Notes: generated from the sequence alone by a model not told the origin. Shown: positions 27,266 to 37,304, counted from the stretch's first letter. The stretch is DNA of 64,000 nucleotides from Mariprofundaceae bacterium (GCA_021772895.1 JAJFLC010000015.1:248001-312000), one strand, 5' to 3'. Translations and numbers: made by a program.

Positions 27266-27883
27266 CTAACGCAGTGCATGAAGCGCTTTTTTAATCTGTT
27301 TCATGCCTGCCCGAACATCTGACTTTCTGGTTTCAGAAGATGTTTTCAGCAAAAAAGGCTGACCAAAACACAATGTTGCCCTGCTCCGTTTTAATAAACC
27401 TTTCCAAATATTAATATGGTCGAACGGCCAAACACCTGTGACACGAAACGGAATAAGCGGTGAACCTGTTTCCAAAGCCAGCATTGCTGCACCCGGTAAA
27501 ATTCGTTTGAGTGGAACGTCAGGATTTGCAGCACCTTCTGGAAAGATGCATAACACACCACCCTTTTCAAGCACTTCAACGGCTTCGCGTAAAGCGTGAC
27601 GGTTTGCACCACCAGGATTGACAGGGATAGCTCCCACGGCCTTAAAAAACCACTTCATCCCAAGCACACCATGGTAATACTCACGAGCCATCAGAAAACA
27701 TAAAGGACGATTCACCGATGCCTGAACCAGCAACGGATCCAATCCGCATCGATGATTACCAATCAAAATAAGCGAGCCATCTGGTAAAGCTTCCTCATGG
27801 GATTCCAGCCGGTGCCAATAACGACAAAAAAATCTGTTCAACCCACGTAAAAACCTGTTTGGCCCCTGTTGATGCTGCATCAA
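27266..27883 (-). CDS. plsC: 1-acyl-sn-glycerol-3-phosphate acyltransferase
   Basis: 205 residues. Acyltransferase motif I is GNHRCGLDPLL (HX4D) and motif III FPEGAANPD. It acylates lysophosphatidate in phospholipid synthesis, which fits its place at the end of the fab operon. No long N-terminal membrane helix, so a short peripheral form. Overlaps pabB by ATGA. Confidence 0.88.
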   Translation of the reverse strand: MMQHQQGPNRFLRGLNRFFCRYWHRLESHEEALPDGSLILIGNHRCGLDPLLVQASVNRPLCFLMAREYYHGVLGMKWFFKAVGAIPVNPGGANRHALREAVEVLEKGGVLCIFPEGAANPDVPLKRILPGAAMLALETGSPLIPFRVTGVWPFDHINIWKGLLKRSRATLCFGQPFLLKTSSETRKSDVRAGMKQIKKALHALR

Positions 27884-29244
27884 ACCCTTATTGCCCTGAG
27901 CAAACCTTCAGCTTTATGTCCGGTCTCATCAAGTTCTGAAACCGGGTCGGAGTCCGCCACTATGCCTGCACCTGCTGCCCAATTCAGCCCACCACGATAG
28001 TGCCAAAAGCTTCGGATAAGAATATTCATGTCAGCAGACCCATCCCAGCCGATATAACCGACACCACCCGTATAGGGCCCTCGAGCCTGCTCTTCCATCT
28101 CATGAATGATCTCCATGCAGTGAACCTTGGGGCATCCGGTAATCGTGCCACCTGGAAACATCGCCCTGAAAACATCCACGACATCCATGCCATCTGCAAG
28201 CTCTCCACGCACATTAGAGACAATATGCTGAACCGTACTGTAGCGCTCAACTGTCATGCGCTCGTTTACTTCAACACTTCCCGACCTACAGACACGCCCC
28301 AGATCATTGCGTTCAAGATCAACCAGCATGATATGCTCAGCCTGCTCCTTGTCCGACAGTAACAGTTCTGATTTAAGGCTATCATCGTCATCGCCCTCGC
28401 CGCGCCTGCGCGTACCGGCTATGGGACGGGTTTCAACCACACCATCTGATGAGATGGAAAACAGGCGTTCTGGAGAAGCAGAAATGATATAGAGAGGGTC
28501 ATCACAACCTCCAACCCTCACAAAGCAGGAGAACGGTGCCGGGTTAACGTGACGAAGTGAACTGTAGAGAGCATAAACATCTGTCTCAGGAAGCGGTGTG
28601 TGCCAGAAGCGAGCGATATTGGCCTGAAAAACATCGCCGGCAGTGATATATGCCTTCACCTGTTCAACAGCTTGCCTGTAACTCGCAGGATCTCCCGAAG
28701 TCACTTCAGCAACCTTAACAGGTTCCACTTTGGCGTGGTTGACAGTGGATTGTGAAATGATTGAATCAAACACTTCATCCAGCTGCTGCTGACTTACTCG
28801 TGACGAGAAGTATAACTTATGTTCAACATAATCAATGCAGATACTCCACTCCGGTTCGAGTAGCCACAGTGCAGGCCCAGGTGTTCCGGTTTTTGGCTCA
28901 GGCAGCGACTCAATGAACCTCCCCGCTTCGTATGCAGCGTAAAACAGCTGTCTGATTCCAGGAAACGAAAATCGCTGTTCAAGCTGCTCGGATTTCCAGC
29001 GACCCATAAACCCGGTCACATCCTCAGTGTTATCCAGAACATTGCTAACACCTTGTTTTGACACAAGAAAATCGCGAGAACCACCTGCGGGGTCTTCAAG
29101 AATGGCTGAAAAAAGGTCAGGAAAAGAGCAAAACAGATCATGCGCAGAAAGCGCATCATCAGGCCAGTCTAACAGTTTAGTAAAGAGTCTGTTTTTTGAA
29201 TTATTTGAATTTACGGACAATGACAGATGCGTTGGTGCCGCCAA
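27880..29244 (-). CDS. pabB: Aminodeoxychorismate synthase component I (chorismate-binding)
   Basis: 454 residues. C-terminal chorismate-binding domain with ETRPIAGTRRRGEGDDDD, DLERNDLGRVCRSGSV, MFPGGTITGCPKV and GPYTGGVGYIGWDG. Length and the short N-terminal half fit PabB better than TrpE. The PIAGT motif has Ala where E. coli PabB has its active-site Lys (PIKGT); Ala is usual in TrpE and also occurs in some PabB. The start overlaps fabF by 44 bases; a TTG at about 29220 is another choice. Confidence 0.8.
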   Translation of the reverse strand: MAAPTHLSLSVNSNNSKNRLFTKLLDWPDDALSAHDLFCSFPDLFSAILEDPAGGSRDFLVSKQGVSNVLDNTEDVTGFMGRWKSEQLEQRFSFPGIRQLFYAAYEAGRFIESLPEPKTGTPGPALWLLEPEWSICIDYVEHKLYFSSRVSQQQLDEVFDSIISQSTVNHAKVEPVKVAEVTSGDPASYRQAVEQVKAYITAGDVFQANIARFWHTPLPETDVYALYSSLRHVNPAPFSCFVRVGGCDDPLYIISASPERLFSISSDGVVETRPIAGTRRRGEGDDDDSLKSELLLSDKEQAEHIMLVDLERNDLGRVCRSGSVEVNERMTVERYSTVQHIVSNVRGELADGMDVVDVFRAMFPGGTITGCPKVHCMEIIHEMEEQARGPYTGGVGYIGWDGSADMNILIRSFWHYRGGLNWAAGAGIVADSDPVSELDETGHKAEGLLRAIRV

Positions 29245-30445
29245 ACCCGAAAGAGTTAGAAATCGCTACGTTAATACCGGTTTCACGCGCGGTATGGGGT
29301 ACATAATCAAGATCGCATACCGGATCAGGATCATCCAGATTAATCGTAGGGGGAACCACACCATGGTGAACTGCCAGGACTGAGAATGCCGCTTCAATGC
29401 CGCCGGCAGCGCCCAGCAAATGTCCTGTCATCGATTTGGATGAAGAAACCATCAACTTTTTTGCATGACTACCAAACACATTCTTAATTCCCTGTGTTTC
29501 ACACAGATCACCTGTCGGTGTTGATGTGCCATGTGCATTGATATAATCAACATCTTCAGGATTCAGCTTCGCTGAATCAAGGGCAGCTTGCATGCATCTG
29601 CCTCCGCCTTCCCCTTCCGGTGCAGGTGATGTCATATGATAAGCATCGCCTGACATACCATACCCAACCACTTCAGCTAAGATATTAGCATCACGTGCCT
29701 GCGCAGATTGCAACGACTCAAGCACCAGAACACCCGCGCCTTCACCCATCACAAATCCATCACGGCCACTATCCCACGGACGAGAAGCCTTTTCAGGTTC
29801 ATCATTGCGTGTTGAAAGTGCACGAGCAGCAGAAAAACCACCGACAGCCAGTTCACAAATACAGGCTTCAGAACCGCCGGCGATCATCGCATCAGCATCG
29901 CCTCTGGCAATGATCTCAAATGCATCACCAATCGCATGGGTACCAGTTGCACAGGCTGTTACGGTTGCCGTATTTGGCCCCTTTGCACCTGTAAGCATTG
30001 ATACCCAACCCGATACCATGTTAATAATCGTCATTGGAATGAAAAATGGAGAAATTTTACGCGCTCCACCGGCTTCATACGCCCGCATTGTTTTTTCAAT
30101 CGCTGGCATACCACCGATGCCCGATCCAATCACCACACCAACACGTTCCGCATTGGCTTCAGTGATCTCCAGGCCCGAATGTTCCACTGCCATATGAGCA
30201 GCTGCCACGCCATAGTGAATAAAAGTATCCATCTTACGGGCATCTTTTTTATTAATAAACGCGCTGACATCAAAATCAGAGACTTCACCGGCAATCGTAC
30301 AGGCCATACCCGCAGCTTCCGCATCAAATTTAGTGATGCGTCCAATGCCTGATTTTCCTGTAATCAGATTGTTCCAGCTTAGTTCTGTTCCAGTGCCGAG
30401 CGGAGTAACCAGCCCGACACCGGTAACAACAACGCGTTGTGTCAC
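29201..30445 (-). CDS. fabF: Beta-ketoacyl-ACP synthase II
   Basis: 414 residues. Thiolase fold; catalytic Cys in TVTACATGTHAIGDA, the two His in NAHGTSTPTGD and KSMTGHLLGAAGG. Elongates acyl-ACP with malonyl-ACP. Starts 3 bases after the acpP stop; typical acpP-fabF order. Confidence 0.97.
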   Translation of the reverse strand: MTQRVVVTGVGLVTPLGTGTELSWNNLITGKSGIGRITKFDAEAAGMACTIAGEVSDFDVSAFINKKDARKMDTFIHYGVAAAHMAVEHSGLEITEANAERVGVVIGSGIGGMPAIEKTMRAYEAGGARKISPFFIPMTIINMVSGWVSMLTGAKGPNTATVTACATGTHAIGDAFEIIARGDADAMIAGGSEACICELAVGGFSAARALSTRNDEPEKASRPWDSGRDGFVMGEGAGVLVLESLQSAQARDANILAEVVGYGMSGDAYHMTSPAPEGEGGGRCMQAALDSAKLNPEDVDYINAHGTSTPTGDLCETQGIKNVFGSHAKKLMVSSSKSMTGHLLGAAGGIEAAFSVLAVHHGVVPPTINLDDPDPVCDLDYVPHTARETGINVAISNSFGFGGTNASVIVRKFK

Positions 30446-30448
30446 GAC

Positions 30449-30688
30449 TTATTCAGCTTTTGCAGCAATATAGTCGATAGCGTTTTGAACACTCTGAATT
30501 TTTTCAGCATCATCATCTGGAATTTCGATACCAAACTCTTCTTCGAAAGCCATGACAAGCTCTACGGTGTCCAATGAATCAGCACCCAGATCATCTACGA
30601 AAGAAGAATCTGAATTGATTTCGCTCTCATCAACGTTGAGCTGATCAGCAACGATTTTAATAACTTTAGCTTCAATTTCTGCAGACAT
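30449..30688 (-). CDS. acpP: Acyl carrier protein
   Basis: 79 residues from the ATG at 30688, which has GGGAGGACTAT before it; the longer frame to 30727 is not needed. The phosphopantetheine Ser is in [16 protein letters not shown]. Carries acyl chains through fatty acid synthesis. The 181 bases between it and fabG show only a weak ACCAC...GTGGT hairpin. Confidence 0.97.
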   Translation of the reverse strand: MSAEIEAKVIKIVADQLNVDESEINSDSSFVDDLGADSLDTVELVMAFEEEFGIEIPDDDAEKIQSVQNAIDYIAAKAE

Positions 30689-30869
30689 ATAGTCCTCCCG
30701 TTTGAAATTAGGTGCGGCTTCTATCACAGCCCGAAGCGCTGTTCAAGCGCCGCACCCTTAATCCACCACCAATAGTGGTAATTTTTTTGCAAGATACACA
30801 GAATTCAAACAAATGCAGCACCGGTGTACCCACGTGTTTAAGCTCTATATAAATCCTGTTACAATCCTG

Positions 30870-31607
30870 TTACATATACATGCCACCATTCACATGCAGT
30901 ACCTGACCGGTAATATAACCACCGCTTTCACCCGATAAAAACAGAACCGTTGCAGCGATATCTTCCGGACTACCCAAGCGGCCCAGAGGAACCTGAGCAA
31001 TCAATGCATCTTTTGCATCATCACCAAGCTCATCGGTCATATCTGTTCCAATAAAACCCGGTGCAATGGCATTCACGGTAATATTTCGTGATCCGACTTC
31101 CCGTGCCAGTGAACGGGTCATCGCATCAATACCACCCTTGCTTGCACAATAATTTATCTGCCCGGGATTGCCCATAGAAGCAACCACCGACGAAATATTG
31201 ATAATCCGACCGGCCTTGGCACGCATCATAGGTTTTAAAACCGCCTGCGAAGCATAAAATACCGAAGAGAGATTGGTATCAATCACCGCCTGCCAATCCT
31301 CCCCCTTCATTCGCATCGAAAGCCCGTCTCTGGTAATACCGGCATTGTTTACCAATACATCCAGCCGTCCAAAATGTTTTGCGACTTCCTGTACAAATGC
31401 CTGAACAGCTTCGCCATCAGCCACATTCACAACCCGTGGTAATACTTCTACCTTGTGGATCGACAGTTTTTCCGCCGCAGCATTCACAGTCTCTTCACGC
31501 GTGCCACAAATAGCCAAATGATAACCCGCTTTAGCAAGTGCTTCCGCAACCGAAAAACCGATTCCCCGGCTTGCACCTGTAACAATCGCTACTTTTGAGT
31601 CACTCAT
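30870..31607 (-). CDS. fabG: 3-oxoacyl-ACP reductase
   Basis: 245 residues. SDR with TGASRGIGF cofactor site, NNAGITRDGLSMRM (a FabG mark), catalytic SSVVASMGNPGQINYCASK and the end GGYITGQVLHVNGGMYM. Reduces 3-ketoacyl-ACP with NADPH. Coupled to fabD by ATGA. Confidence 0.97.
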   Translation of the reverse strand: MSDSKVAIVTGASRGIGFSVAEALAKAGYHLAICGTREETVNAAAEKLSIHKVEVLPRVVNVADGEAVQAFVQEVAKHFGRLDVLVNNAGITRDGLSMRMKGEDWQAVIDTNLSSVFYASQAVLKPMMRAKAGRIINISSVVASMGNPGQINYCASKGGIDAMTRSLAREVGSRNITVNAIAPGFIGTDMTDELGDDAKDALIAQVPLGRLGSPEDIAATVLFLSGESGGYITGQVLHVNGGMYM

Positions 31608-32578
31608 ACATGTTCTCCTGCCTCTGCAAGCGTAATATTGTTTGTATCAACAATAGCCTGATCCATCAATTCCGATGTAAAGACGGATGAAACACTCACA
31701 GCTCTCTCAATGCGACGTGTAAGGCCTGCAAGCACCTTGCCCGGTCCCATCTCTACAGCCAATGTCATGCCTTCAGCCGCCATCTTCTGAACCGTTTCAG
31801 TCCATCGAACCGGAGAAACCAACTGCTCCACCAATGTGCTACGAATATCATCAGGGTTGATCAGTGAAACCGCACGTGCATTACTCCAAACCGGACACGC
31901 AGGCGCAAACACTGAAACACCGGCCAGCTTTTCTCTCATAGCATCCGCTGCAGACTGCATCAATGGTGTGTGCGATGGTGCACTCACTGCCAATGGTAAC
32001 GCCCGCTTAGCGCCTGCCTCTTTGGCAACTTCCATTGCCTTTTCTACCGCTGCCGCATGACCTGCAATCACCAACTGACCGGGGCAATTAAAATTTGCTG
32101 CCCATACATTTTCATGACCTGTCGATGTGTTTTTACAAATTTCAGACACCACATCATCATCCAAACCAATAATAGCAGCCATCTTGCCCACGCCTTCGGC
32201 AACAGCCTCAGTCATGACACGGCCACGGAAAGTGACCAAAGACACAGCATCTTCAAAAGTAATCGCGCCCGCAGCAACCCATGCCGAATACTCGCCCAGA
32301 CTATGGCCAGCCATCTGTGAAGCAGCCATGCCACCACGTGCACACCACAGGCGATAAAGCGAGATCGATGCAGTCAATAGTGCAGGTTGCGTAAACTCGG
32401 TTTGATCCAGTTTTCCATCGGCATCATCAACAACAAGTGCTTTCATATCATATCCAAGCACATCAGATGCCTCATCAAAGGTTTTAGAAACCACCTTCTC
32501 ATCCGAGATCAATTCAGCAAGCATGCCCTGAAACTGAGAACCCTGACCCGGAAACAAAAAAGCCAAACCTGCACTCAT
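31604..32578 (-). CDS. fabD: Malonyl-CoA:ACP transacylase
   Basis: 324 residues from the ATG with GAGAGGGA before it (MSAGLAFLFPGQGSQFQGM). Catalytic Ser in AGHSLGEYSAW, Arg in TFRGRVMTEA, His in APSHTPLM. Loads malonyl groups onto ACP. Confidence 0.97.
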   Translation of the reverse strand: MSAGLAFLFPGQGSQFQGMLAELISDEKVVSKTFDEASDVLGYDMKALVVDDADGKLDQTEFTQPALLTASISLYRLWCARGGMAASQMAGHSLGEYSAWVAAGAITFEDAVSLVTFRGRVMTEAVAEGVGKMAAIIGLDDDVVSEICKNTSTGHENVWAANFNCPGQLVIAGHAAAVEKAMEVAKEAGAKRALPLAVSAPSHTPLMQSAADAMREKLAGVSVFAPACPVWSNARAVSLINPDDIRSTLVEQLVSPVRWTETVQKMAAEGMTLAVEMGPGKVLAGLTRRIERAVSVSSVFTSELMDQAIVDTNNITLAEAGEHV

Positions 32579-32633
32579 AAACAAATCCCTCTCATCCATA
32601 TTTTCACGCGGCTATGATCGTTCATCAATCGAG

Positions 32634-33665
32634 TCAATCTTTCGACCAGCGAACCAGGTTTGCGCCCCATGCAAAACCACCACCAAACGCTTCAAACAAT
32701 AACAACTGTCCCAATTTAAGTTTTCCTTCACGGTATATGTGATTCAATGCCAAAGGAACACTGGCAGAAGATGTATTGGCATGACGATCAACTGTTACAG
32801 CCATACGATCCTGATTCATTTTCAATTTTTTTGCCGTAGCCTGTAGAATTCTTATGTTTGCCTGATGTGGAACCAGCCAATCAATTTCAGACTGCTTAAT
32901 GCCATATTTATCGAGCACCTCACCCACAACTTCGCCCAATTTGGTCACAGCAACCCGAAACACTTCATTGCCTTTCATCTCAACAGCCGCCACACCCGCA
33001 GAATCAATGTATAAATTCGCCGCATCTTCACCTGGAACCGCGCCCGGGTGTGAATGTTTGGCCATCAATAAATTCCGATAAGAACCATCACAGTGAAGCA
33101 CTGAACCGATCATGCCACCCTCATGATTGGGATCACTTTCGCGAGCCTCCAGCACAACCGCACCCGCACCATCACCAAACAGCACACATGTTGAACGATC
33201 CTGCCAGTCCAGTATTCGACTCATCGATTCAGCACCAATCAACAATACACGGTTAAACATCCCACCGCGCATCATGCCATCAACCTGTGCCAATCCGTAA
33301 ACAAAACCTGAACATACCGCCTGAATATCCCATGCAGGGAAATCCTTACCACCCAGTTTGTGCTGAACAATACTTGCAGTTGAAGGAAAAATCAGATCAG
33401 GCGTCGTGGTTGCAACCACAATCGCATCAATATCATCAATCGTGAGTCCAGCATCTTGCAATGCCTGTTTGGCAGCTTCAGCACCCAAATCAGATGTATA
33501 CTGATCTTTGGCAATGATATGACGCTGACAAATACCTGTTCGTTCACGAATCCATTCATCCGAAGTCGCTACCATGGTCGACAACTCATCATTACTCAGT
33601 ACACGCTCTGGCAGATAGCCGCCCACACCAATCATGTGTGTCGTCATTTCTTTATATAATGCCAT
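32634..33665 (-). CDS. fabH: Beta-ketoacyl-ACP synthase III
   Basis: 343 residues. Catalytic triad in WDIQAVCSGFVYGLAQ (Cys), WLVPHQANIRI (His) and HANTSSASVPLAL (Asn). Starts fatty acid chains from acetyl-CoA. The ATG overlaps the plsX stop (TGATG); a second ATG lies at codon 7. Confidence 0.97.
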   Translation of the reverse strand: MALYKEMTTHMIGVGGYLPERVLSNDELSTMVATSDEWIRERTGICQRHIIAKDQYTSDLGAEAAKQALQDAGLTIDDIDAIVVATTTPDLIFPSTASIVQHKLGGKDFPAWDIQAVCSGFVYGLAQVDGMMRGGMFNRVLLIGAESMSRILDWQDRSTCVLFGDGAGAVVLEARESDPNHEGGMIGSVLHCDGSYRNLLMAKHSHPGAVPGEDAANLYIDSAGVAAVEMKGNEVFRVAVTKLGEVVGEVLDKYGIKQSEIDWLVPHQANIRILQATAKKLKMNQDRMAVTVDRHANTSSASVPLALNHIYREGKLKLGQLLLFEAFGGGFAWGANLVRWSKD

Positions 33666-34699
33666 CAGATTTCAACCATTTCATTCATCGTTTCAACGAT
33701 GTTATCGATCAAATTAGCGCGGACTTCACGCGCAGCCACATCAATGGCGCATGCATAAGCATGAGCATCCGCTGAGCCATGGCTCTTCACCACGATACCG
33801 TTCAAACCAAGAAGCGGTGCACCATTATGTTCACTTGGATGTAATGCATTTTTAACACGACGAAGTGCTTTTGATGCCAGTAAGGCACCCGTCTTTGCCA
33901 CAATCGATGATGTCAGCTCGCTTTTAAGCTGCTGGAGAATTAATTTCGCAATACCTTCAATGCTTTTCAGAGCGATATTCCCAATAAACCCGTCACAGAC
34001 AACCACATCAACCGAATCACCAAACAGATCTGTTCCTTCAACGTTTCCGATAAAGTTCAAACCTGAACCCTGCAACTTGGTTGCAGCAACCTTTACCACA
34101 TCCGTGCCTTTGATATCTTCACTGCCAATATTGAGCAAACCAACACGTGGCGATTCAACGCCTTCCGCTGCCTGCATATAACAGGAACCCATCACTGCAA
34201 ATTGTAAAAGATGCTCAGAAGTGCAATCAACATTCGCACCGATATCAAGAAAGAACGTTGATCCTCCGTTTGCAGCAGGGATCATGGATGAAATTGCAGG
34301 GCGATCAATGCCCGGAATCATTTTCAGAATTAATTTAGAAATGGCCATCAATGCACCGGTATTTCCAGCGCTCACAAGCGCATCCCACTGGCCATCACGC
34401 ACTGCACGTGCGCCAACATGAATGGATGAGTTCTTTTTACGCCGAAGTGCAACCACAGGGGCTTCGCACATATCGATAACGTCAGTTGCTTCAATCAGTT
34501 CAACCCGACCAGCGATGCCCGCAGCTTCAAGCGCAGGTGAAAGTACTTCAATCTGACCAACAATGCCTAAAACTATTTGAGAATCAGGCTTTTTTAAGAT
34601 TTGAACCAGCGCATCGACAACGATTTCAGGCGAACCATCACCTCCGTGACCATCTACCAGAATGCGAACGGCTTGACTCTCCTGCAAGTTAGCAGACAT
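33665..34699 (-). CDS. plsX: Phosphate acyltransferase
   Basis: 344 residues from the ATG at 34699, which overlaps the rpmF stop (TGATG). ILVDGHGGDGSPEIVVDAL start (usually DAMGGD in this family), then SAGNTGALMA, LLNIGSEDIKGTDVVK and CDGFIGNIALKS. Makes acyl-phosphate from acyl-ACP for phospholipid synthesis. Gly replaces Met of the common DAMGGD motif. Confidence 0.96.
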   Translation of the reverse strand: MSANLQESQAVRILVDGHGGDGSPEIVVDALVQILKKPDSQIVLGIVGQIEVLSPALEAAGIAGRVELIEATDVIDMCEAPVVALRRKKNSSIHVGARAVRDGQWDALVSAGNTGALMAISKLILKMIPGIDRPAISSMIPAANGGSTFFLDIGANVDCTSEHLLQFAVMGSCYMQAAEGVESPRVGLLNIGSEDIKGTDVVKVAATKLQGSGLNFIGNVEGTDLFGDSVDVVVCDGFIGNIALKSIEGIAKLILQQLKSELTSSIVAKTGALLASKALRRVKNALHPSEHNGAPLLGLNGIVVKSHGSADAHAYACAIDVAAREVRANLIDNIVETMNEMVEI

Positions 34700-34881
34700 C
34701 AGGCCTCGTCTTTCGCTATAACCTCGCGGCCTTTGTAATGACCGCAACTTTGACATGCATAATGTGGGCGTGCCATTTCACCGCACTCAGAACATTCGCT
34801 CATGCCAGACACAGTAACACGATCATGGGATCTGCGCATATTACGTTTGGACTGACTGGTTTTTCTCTTTGGAACTGCCAT
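34699..34881 (-). CDS. rpmF: Ribosomal protein L32
   Basis: 60 residues. [20 protein letters not shown] and a four-Cys zinc ribbon ([19 protein letters not shown]). A zinc-binding L32. Sits in the conserved yceD-rpmF-plsX order. Confidence 0.97.
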   Translation of the reverse strand: MAVPKRKTSQSKRNMRRSHDRVTVSGMSECSECGEMARPHYACQSCGHYKGREVIAKDEA

Positions 34882-34918
34882 TTTTCAATACTCCTATCAT
34901 CAAAACGATGAATAACTT

Positions 34919-35452
34919 TCAGGTGTCAAACCTGAGATGACGCAATGCTGCAAAAGGATGATCATCACCATCTTGCGAACATTTACATTCATGCTTATTT
35001 AAATTTTCACCACACTGCTGACATAGCCCTTTGCACGATTCGCTACAAACAACCATTGGCTTCCATGCCAGCCAAACCTCTTCACGCAACACATCCACCA
35101 AACTAATCAATCCAGGTGCGGTCAGGCATTCACATGTGTCAGAATCATCTGACTCACTCATAGAATGACCAAGCTGGAAATAACGCTTACATTCACCTTC
35201 CATCAACAAAGGAAATTCTACATTACACCGTACACACTGCCGAACCAATTCGACACCCCATGTTCCCTGTAAAGTGAACATCCTCCCTTCAGAAATAACG
35301 TTCCCTTTCCAGAAGACATCTTTACAAAGACGAGAAGGGGCCGCAACATCACCAAGTTGGCCATCTTCAAAAACAGCTGATGGTATCTCCAAACACCATT
35401 GCCTTCCAGTAGATGGCAACGTCTGCAATTTAAAGCTCAATTGCTGTCGCAC
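34919..35452 (-). CDS. yceD: YceD/DUF177 family protein
   Basis: 177 residues. DUF177 pattern: CVRCNVEFPLLMEGE, then LISLVDVLREEVWLAWKPMV and CSESCKGLCQQCGENLN with paired Cys. In plants and bacteria the family is linked to 23S rRNA accumulation; it always sits beside rpmF. First gene of the lipid operon, 46 bases after the likely start of transcription. Confidence 0.92.
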   Translation of the reverse strand: MRQQLSFKLQTLPSTGRQWCLEIPSAVFEDGQLGDVAAPSRLCKDVFWKGNVISEGRMFTLQGTWGVELVRQCVRCNVEFPLLMEGECKRYFQLGHSMSESDDSDTCECLTAPGLISLVDVLREEVWLAWKPMVVCSESCKGLCQQCGENLNKHECKCSQDGDDHPFAALRHLRFDT

Positions 35453-35504
35453 AGTCTATGCCTCCGCAAGCAAACATGTCACCATGCCAGCCAATGCAGG
35501 CGGC

Positions 35505-35532
35505 ATTATGAGTATTGCTTCATAAGGGTCAA
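35505..35532 (-). promoter_or_regulatory. Promoter of the yceD-rpmF-plsX-fab operon
   Basis: Reading leftward: TTGACC (35532-35527), 16 bases, CATAAT (35510-35505). All ten following genes run in this direction with small gaps or overlaps, so this may drive the whole lipid operon. No FapR- or FabR-type palindrome seen. Confidence 0.55.
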
Positions 35533-35571
35533 CGAAAACCTTGATAAGCTCTACATTTTAGCATTCATATT

Positions 35572-35600
35572 TTGACAAATGCAGTCATAATAGCTATTTA
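35572..35600 (+). promoter_or_regulatory. Promoter of the PilZ-like protein gene
   Basis: TTGACA (35572-35577), 17 bases, TATTTA (35595-35600), 36 bases before the ATG at 35637. A good -35 and spacing; divergent from the yceD promoter. Confidence 0.55.
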
Positions 35601-35636
35601 TCTATTATTATTGAACTTCAAATAAATCGAGGTCAC

Positions 35637-37259
35637 ATGACACAGGGAACATCCAAACAGGACGCAAAAAAACTAATGGAAACCGTCTCGTTTGAGCTGG
35701 ATACAGACCTTCGTCTACACCCTCAAAAGCTGGAACTTGGTAAAGCCGAACTACTTACCGATGCGCTCACCTTACCCTTCATGGATATTGAGAAACGTCT
35801 CAATCAGTTTATTGCCGGTACATCAGGCATTGAAAAGCAGTTTTTACAGAAAAGCATGAAAGGCTATCTTGCCAAGCTCAATGCAAATCCGATGATCCCC
35901 CTTCAATTTCGCCTAAAAGTACTTAGCCATTTTGAACGGGAACTTGAGCTTTTTGACTCAGAGATGACTGCCGCCGTACTCAACGCACACAAAATCGGCG
36001 TTAACCTTGTACAAAAAGCCGCACGCAGTGAGCCTGGCTACTATCGTGTATTGGTAGAAATGGTATCGAATGCATTGGAACTGTCCGTAAAAATGCTGCG
36101 CATGGGGTTTGAACAATATCAAGCACCTGCAGTCCTTACGAATCGCCAATCTTTTGACCTGATGCGATTGGGCTTGAGCGTTGTCCCTGCCCTGACCGAA
36201 GATGCAAATCAGGAAAAAGAGCGCCTGCAAAAAATTGTAAGTAGCCACGAATTTTTGCGCATGCTTGATTTTTATGGAAAATCAAAAGATGAACAGCATA
36301 TGGCCTGGGATGAATTAACGCATCACGTTGGCATACTTGAACCCAGGCTTATGCGCAAAGGTGACCACGCTCACGATCTCGAAAATGAAACATTTATGAC
36401 AACCAATTTTTCACGTCCAAATGAAGCCGCAAAAATCATTTCTGAATTGCCTGAAAAATTCATGATGGATATGGTTCTCATTCCATTAGACAAGTTTGTT
36501 GACCGCATGATCACTGCAATCAATCGGGTTGAAACCGTTTTAAAAAGTACTGAATTACAACAAAACGATCTGCATACCGAAGAGGCATTAAACAGAACCG
36601 TCATTGGTGGCAACGCCATTCTCGATACATTGCGAACAAAAGAACGCTCTGCTGTCCGTGAAGATTATGCGGGCACCCGTCTCATTATGGAGTGGGATGC
36701 CGGCAAGGCATTCACGGAAGCACATACTGCAATCATCATGGATGAATATGAGTATGCACCCTCTGAACGCAGCAATCAGGCTGCATGGTCGGTGACCAAT
36801 CTCAGCAAAAAGGGTGCTGGACTCGAAAGAATCAGTGATGACAAAGATTTCAAATTGGGCGTGGGTGCTATGGTTGGGTTAAGCTGGATCCCTCATCGGG
36901 GAGAGCCTATGCTAGGCACAGTATGCTGGATCAAAGAACCCAAAATAAATGAGCAGCGATTGGGGATTCGGTTCTTCCAACAGTCATTCAAGCTATATAA
37001 AGGCGTGATGCTCGGAGGTAATGATGCTGAAAACCTGTCCCGAACCTGGCCTGTTATGGTAAAACCTAACAAACCACACCATACCGTAATATTTCCTGAT
37101 TCTAAAATTTTCAAAAACATGACTTTCATGCTGACACATGCAGGTAAAGGCGCACACTTTAAAATTCTTCAGGTGATAAAAACAGGGCCAAATTACAGCA
37201 TCTGCAAAGCCGGTTTAGCCGATGAACTGACAACAACGCACAGCTTTGACTTTAGCTAA
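35637..37259 (+). CDS. Unknown 540-residue protein with a PilZ-like C-terminal domain
   Basis: Residues 1-360 are mostly helical with no domain I recognise. From about residue 375 a beta-rich part reads AWSVTNLSKKGAGLERI, GAMVGLSWIPHRGEPMLGTV and NEQRLGIRFF, the layout of PilZ domains (N-x-S-x-x-G, then VGL...GTVCW...LGIRF). The RxxxR half of the cyclic di-GMP site is not obvious, so binding is uncertain. No signal peptide. GAGGTCAC before ATG. A single gene between the lipid operon and orn. Confidence 0.6.
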   Translation: MTQGTSKQDAKKLMETVSFELDTDLRLHPQKLELGKAELLTDALTLPFMDIEKRLNQFIAGTSGIEKQFLQKSMKGYLAKLNANPMIPLQFRLKVLSHFERELELFDSEMTAAVLNAHKIGVNLVQKAARSEPGYYRVLVEMVSNALELSVKMLRMGFEQYQAPAVLTNRQSFDLMRLGLSVVPALTEDANQEKERLQKIVSSHEFLRMLDFYGKSKDEQHMAWDELTHHVGILEPRLMRKGDHAHDLENETFMTTNFSRPNEAAKIISELPEKFMMDMVLIPLDKFVDRMITAINRVETVLKSTELQQNDLHTEEALNRTVIGGNAILDTLRTKERSAVREDYAGTRLIMEWDAGKAFTEAHTAIIMDEYEYAPSERSNQAAWSVTNLSKKGAGLERISDDKDFKLGVGAMVGLSWIPHRGEPMLGTVCWIKEPKINEQRLGIRFFQQSFKLYKGVMLGGNDAENLSRTWPVMVKPNKPHHTVIFPDSKIFKNMTFMLTHAGKGAHFKILQVIKTGPNYSICKAGLADELTTTHSFDFS

Positions 37260-37304
37260 TCAGAATTAGCCATACTCAGCAGATAACAGCCACATTGCCA
37301 CGCC

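Noticed and set aside
30728-30869. Possible terminator ACCACCAATAGTGGT plus T-run
   Set aside because: Stem of only five pairs, and it faces the wrong way for the leftward fab operon.
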